Notes under the pieces: model-generated
What the model was told of the DNA's origin: nothing
Database searches by the model: none
Seen by the model: the letters and a program-made list of their open reading frames with translations, nothing else
NCBI RefSeq assembly: GCF_012641405.1
Contig: NZ_JABAII010000005.1
Span: forward strand, 186,001-250,000
Source of the DNA: Rhizobium sp. P40RR-XXII
Lineage (GTDB): Bacteria; Pseudomonadota; Alphaproteobacteria; Rhizobiales; Rhizobiaceae
Length of the DNA: 64,000 nt
Direction: 5' to 3'
Shown here: positions 60,887 to 64,000 of the stretch, piece after piece
Layout of the letters: the number at the start of each line of letters is the position of its first letter
Position numbering within the stretch: the stretch's first letter is position 1
Translations under genes and position numbers: made by a program

Positions 60887-61891
60887 CTACTCCACCTTGA
60901 TGCGCGGGTCGATCAGCGGACCCAATATATCGATGATGAATACGGCCGCGGCGACGCCGACGATCGACAACGCGCTGAGCCCCAGGACAAGGCTGTAGTC
61001 GCCGGCATGCACCGCTGAAATCAGAAGATTGCCGATGCCGGGATAGCCGAAGACGATTTCAGTGATGACGGTGCCGTTGAAGACGGCGCCAAGCGACATG
61101 GCAAGGCCGGTGAACTGCGGCACCATGGCGTTGCGGGCGATGTAGGAGCGCAGGATCCTGCGCTTCGGCACGCCGCCAAGCTCGGCGAAAACGACATAAT
61201 CCTCGGTGATGATATTGGAGACGAGCGCCCGCATGCCGATGAGCCAGCCGCCTGTCCCGACAAGGATCAGGGACAGCGCCGGCAGGAGGGAGTGGCGCAA
61301 AATATCGAGCACCAGCGCAAAAGATAGCTGCAGATTGGTGTTCATCTCATAACCGCCGTTGATCGGCAGGATCGGCCAGATATAGCCGAAGAGGATGATC
61401 AGCACGAAGGCCAGAATATAATAGGGTATTGGCTGCATGGCGATGAAAACGAGGCTCACGGCTTTTAGCACCGTGCTCTTGCGGTAATAGCCCGCCAGCG
61501 CGCCGATTATGTTGCCGAGCACGAATGTGATCATCGTGGAAACGGTCATCAGGCCGATCGTCCAGGGCAGCGCCCTTGCAATAATGGCGGAAACCAGCGT
61601 GGGAAATGCCGAAAGCGACGGCCCGAGATCGCCTGTCGCAAGGCGTCCCCAGAAATGCAGATATTGCTGCCAGATCGAGCCTCCGACACCGTAGAGTTCC
61701 CGCAGGGACTCGCGCATCAGCTCAACGGCACGGGGATCGGATTGGCCCATCTGCTGAATGGCGCCGATGCTTTCCTCGACCGGGTCGATCGGTGTCAGAT
61801 GCGTAATGAAGAAAGTCGCTGATATGCCGAGGAAGACGACGAGCAGAAATTGGCCAAATCGTTTCAACACAAAAACTGGATAGGACGTCAT
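60887..61891 (-). CDS. Opp-type ABC transporter permease (second operon, DppB-like)
   Basis: A 334-residue permease with six membrane helices, the THLTPIDPVEESI loop after the first helix, the EAA-like ITEDYVVFAELGGVPKRRILRSYIARNAMVPQF, and a C-terminus GPLIDPRIKVE. The longer loop between helices 1 and 2 (GVGGSIWQQYLHFWGRLATGDLGPSL) is normal for the family. The binding-protein gene ends 118 bases upstream. Confidence 0.92.
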   Translation of the reverse strand: MTSYPVFVLKRFGQFLLVVFLGISATFFITHLTPIDPVEESIGAIQQMGQSDPRAVELMRESLRELYGVGGSIWQQYLHFWGRLATGDLGPSLSAFPTLVSAIIARALPWTIGLMTVSTMITFVLGNIIGALAGYYRKSTVLKAVSLVFIAMQPIPYYILAFVLIILFGYIWPILPINGGYEMNTNLQLSFALVLDILRHSLLPALSLILVGTGGWLIGMRALVSNIITEDYVVFAELGGVPKRRILRSYIARNAMVPQFTGLAMSLGAVFNGTVITEIVFGYPGIGNLLISAVHAGDYSLVLGLSALSIVGVAAAVFIIDILGPLIDPRIKVE

Positions 61892-62008
61892 GCCGTCGTT
61901 TTCCTTACTGCTCGCACTTCATCTCTTATCGAAAAGATCGCCGGACCCGTTTCGCGCCCGGCGACAGGTGCCCGACGCGGCGCATCTGCCACGTCAGGTT
62001 TGGGAGAA

Positions 62009-63910
62009 TTAAGGCTGCGCCGGCTTGAGCTTCACCATCATCAACCGCGAGTTCGCCCAATTGGGAACCGGGTCGGTGTAGGGATCCGCTATCGTCGGGT
62101 AACCCTTCCAGTACGTCGTGTCCATCGACGTGAAGACGTTGTAGGACATCAGAGGAATGGTCGGCATTTCACGGGCGACCAGCTTCAGATAGTCCTTGCC
62201 GAGTTCGATGCCCTTCGGATCATCGGCGCTGATGCGACGGATGTTCTCGATGATCTTGTCGAGCTCGGGATTGGACCAGCGCTGCCAGTTGCGCGGCGCC
62301 TGATTCTCACCCTTCTTGGCGACGAACTCGGAATGCCAGCTGTCGAGGAAGAAGGACAGGTCGGGATCGCCGCCCCAGGTCTCGACGCTCCAGGCGATCG
62401 CAACCTGGTAGCTGCCGGGCTGCAATCCCACCTGCCAGAGATTGGTGGTCGGCGCAGCCTTTGAGTCGATCCCGAAGGCTGCCCATTGCTGGGCGATCAG
62501 GGTACCGGCGCGGGTAAAGACAGAACGCGTGTCACCCTCAACCGTCAAGCGGATCTTGAATGGCTGGCCATCAGGCGTCATCCATTTGCCGCCCACCTTC
62601 TTGAATCCGGCTTTTTCCAGCAGTTCCGCGGCGGCCTGCGGATCGGGCTTCCACCAGCCATAGCCAAAGGCAGCGCTGATGGCGGCCGGATCGGTCGGGA
62701 TCTGATCTTTAAATTTCGGCTGCTTGCGTAGGATATCGGCGATCTGCTGGCCGATCGTCGGATCATAGGGCTTTATCTTGCGCTTGCCGGTGTCGATCTC
62801 GAAATTCTTAAGCCAATCCTGCATCGGCGCCTGATAGTCAGTCATGGCGATTGCCGTCGGCGGAACACCGAGCGCGGAAAGCGTTGCCGCGCCGCGGTAG
62901 CTCGCCATATCGACGGCCTTGATATCGATCAGCAGTGCCAATGCCCAGCGCACATCGGGATTTTGGAACAACGGGTCCTGATTGTTGAAGATCACTGCAG
63001 GCAGCGTCGGATCCGGATGAGCGAAGGGGAAGCCAGGGAACCAGCTGTCGACCGTCTTCGACTTTTCCTTCAGCGTGAACATGCCTTCCGGCGTGTTGTC
63101 GTGAATGATATCCAGATTATGCTCGAGCTGCGCGATGGTGCGCTTATCCGGCGGGCCGGGATCGACATAGCTCACATATTTCGGAGCCGGCTCGCCAAAG
63201 CGGGCAAGCGAGGTGCGCTGCCAGTCGTCGCGCTTCTCCCAAGTGTACCATTTGCCCTGCGGATCGTAGGCCTTCAGCTTGTAGGCGCCGAGCGAGACGG
63301 GATTGGCATTATCATAGCGAACGGGATCGGCGACCTTCTCGAAGACATGCTTAGGCATGATCCACGCACCGTTCCAGCGAACGGTGAAGATGGCGTGAAA
63401 GCGCGAATTCGGCTTCTTCAGCTTGAAGACGACGGTATAGGGGTCCCGTGCTTCGACGCTGGCGACCTGCACCGAGAAAGCGGCGCTCCAGTTCATGCCG
63501 GGATGGTCGATCTGCGTCTTGACGGTGTAGACCACATCGTCGGCGGTAAATTCGACGCCGTCGCTCCAGTAGATGCCTTTGCGCAGTTTCACCGTCATCT
63601 GGGTGAAGTCGTCATTATATTGCGGCTTGTCCGCAGCCAGCGAATTGTCCCAGGCCGAACCGCCCAGGCCCTTTTCCGGATCGATGTACCAGAGCGTATC
63701 CATAGTCAGCTGCTGAAGGCCGGTCGAAACGCCGCCGCCGCCATTGACCCAGATATTGAACCAGCCAGGATTCTTGATCGTCCCCTCGGGGTTTTCGACG
63801 ATCAAAGTCTCCTTGCGTGGCAAGGCGGTATAGTCTTGAGCCTGGACCGTCGCGATAAAGCCGAACGTGGCCAGTGCGACGCCGAAAGCAAGCTTCTTCC
63901 ACTGCTGCAT
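62009..63910 (-). CDS. Large periplasmic solute-binding protein, family 5 (oligosaccharide or peptide)
   Basis: A 633-residue binding protein, longer than the usual 500-540. The signal peptide ends at VQAQDY. Family-5 blocks are WSDGVEFTADDVVYTVKTQID, VSLGAYKLKAYDPQGKWYTWEKRDDW, NPDVRWALALLIDIKAV, GFKKVGGKWMTPDGQPFKIRL and WGGDPDLSFFLDSWHSEF. The extra length and Trp-rich ligand region recall oligosaccharide-binding members (cellobiose or xylo-oligosaccharide type), but a peptide ligand is not excluded. GGGAGGAG precedes the ATG at 63908-63910. First gene of the operon; its promoter lies at the right edge. Confidence 0.9.
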   Translation of the reverse strand: MQQWKKLAFGVALATFGFIATVQAQDYTALPRKETLIVENPEGTIKNPGWFNIWVNGGGGVSTGLQQLTMDTLWYIDPEKGLGGSAWDNSLAADKPQYNDDFTQMTVKLRKGIYWSDGVEFTADDVVYTVKTQIDHPGMNWSAAFSVQVASVEARDPYTVVFKLKKPNSRFHAIFTVRWNGAWIMPKHVFEKVADPVRYDNANPVSLGAYKLKAYDPQGKWYTWEKRDDWQRTSLARFGEPAPKYVSYVDPGPPDKRTIAQLEHNLDIIHDNTPEGMFTLKEKSKTVDSWFPGFPFAHPDPTLPAVIFNNQDPLFQNPDVRWALALLIDIKAVDMASYRGAATLSALGVPPTAIAMTDYQAPMQDWLKNFEIDTGKRKIKPYDPTIGQQIADILRKQPKFKDQIPTDPAAISAAFGYGWWKPDPQAAAELLEKAGFKKVGGKWMTPDGQPFKIRLTVEGDTRSVFTRAGTLIAQQWAAFGIDSKAAPTTNLWQVGLQPGSYQVAIAWSVETWGGDPDLSFFLDSWHSEFVAKKGENQAPRNWQRWSNPELDKIIENIRRISADDPKGIELGKDYLKLVAREMPTIPLMSYNVFTSMDTTYWKGYPTIADPYTDPVPNWANSRLMMVKLKPAQP

Positions 63911-64000
63911 GATCTCCTCCCTTTGTTGTCGATTGTCGGCGCGCCCGAACAGGTGTCGGGCGGGTCGCTCTTTCTTCCCCTTATGCCTTCAAGGCCAACT
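63911..64000. other. Upstream region of the second Opp operon, cut by the window edge
   Basis: Contains the ribosome site of the binding-protein gene and GC-rich sequence with a short dyad around GTCGGCGCGCCCGAAC. The full promoter is not visible. Confidence 0.3.

Overview
The window reads as alphaproteobacterial DNA, most likely from the Rhizobiaceae (Rhizobium or a close relative). The signs are high GC with strong C/G third positions, many ABC uptake operons, a lysine 6-dehydrogenase of the Agrobacterium type, an orfA-pit pair as in Sinorhizobium meliloti, and a composite palindromic intergenic repeat of rhizobial style. I cannot tell chromosome from megaplasmid. No rRNA, tRNA, CRISPR array or intact transposon was recognised.

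Layout. 1-8.9 kb (minus strand): the start of a sugar-binding protein gene, an AraC regulator, and a peptide-type ABC operon with an embedded DapA-family aldolase and a GntR/FCD regulator at its head. 9-11.1 kb: a DUF983 protein and a MocR-type regulator. 11.4-17.8 kb (minus): cydDCABX, the bd-type quinol oxidase with its maturation exporter, including the tiny cydX. 18.4-24.4 kb (plus): universal stress protein, ArsB/NhaD-like transporter, a TetR regulator with an enoyl/quinone-reductase-like dehydrogenase, and a Zn/Cd/Pb-type P-ATPase behind a MerR-type promoter. 24.5-33.6 kb (minus): an eight-gene operon of three flavin-dependent monooxygenases, an M20 amidohydrolase, a GNAT acetyltransferase, two amino-acid-type binding proteins and a permease-ATPase fusion. 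33.9-37 kb: a patchy stretch with signs of transfer (RTX-toxin acyltransferase, HlyD tail fragment, AT-rich membrane protein, kinase-like protein, hydrolase). 37.2-41.1 kb (plus): tauABC plus an SsuD-like monooxygenase. 41.2-46.2 kb (plus): orfA-pit, mntR, a tandem-PAS diguanylate cyclase, MscS channel. 46.3-48.9 kb: outer-membrane-like protein, 2'-5' RNA ligase family protein, LysR regulator. 49-58.2 kb: a lysine catabolic cluster. 58.2-63.9 kb (minus): a second Opp-type ABC operon, probably for oligosaccharides or peptides.

How the genes work together. The strongest systems are: (1) a complete inferred route from L-lysine to 2-oxoglutarate (lysine 6-dehydrogenase, AmaB, aminotransferase, HglS 2-oxoadipate dioxygenase/decarboxylase, D-2-hydroxyglutarate dehydrogenase) with an Lrp/AsnC regulator and an 18-bp perfect palindrome; (2) an organosulfur operon whose enzyme set (N-acetyltransferase, flavin monooxygenases, deacetylase, amino-acid uptake) matches the Bacillus yxe/ytm scheme for S-substituted cysteines; and (3) the tauABC-monooxygenase operon. 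Systems 2 and 3 point away from each other, carry matching CTATAA-type promoter motifs, and are separated by the patchy foreign-looking stretch, which suggests one sulfur-scavenging locus split by an insertion.

The least conventional signals are a 19-bp identical leader element before tauA and the diguanylate cyclase gene, with possible alternative hairpins over the tauA ribosome binding site, and the decayed RTX-toxin locus.
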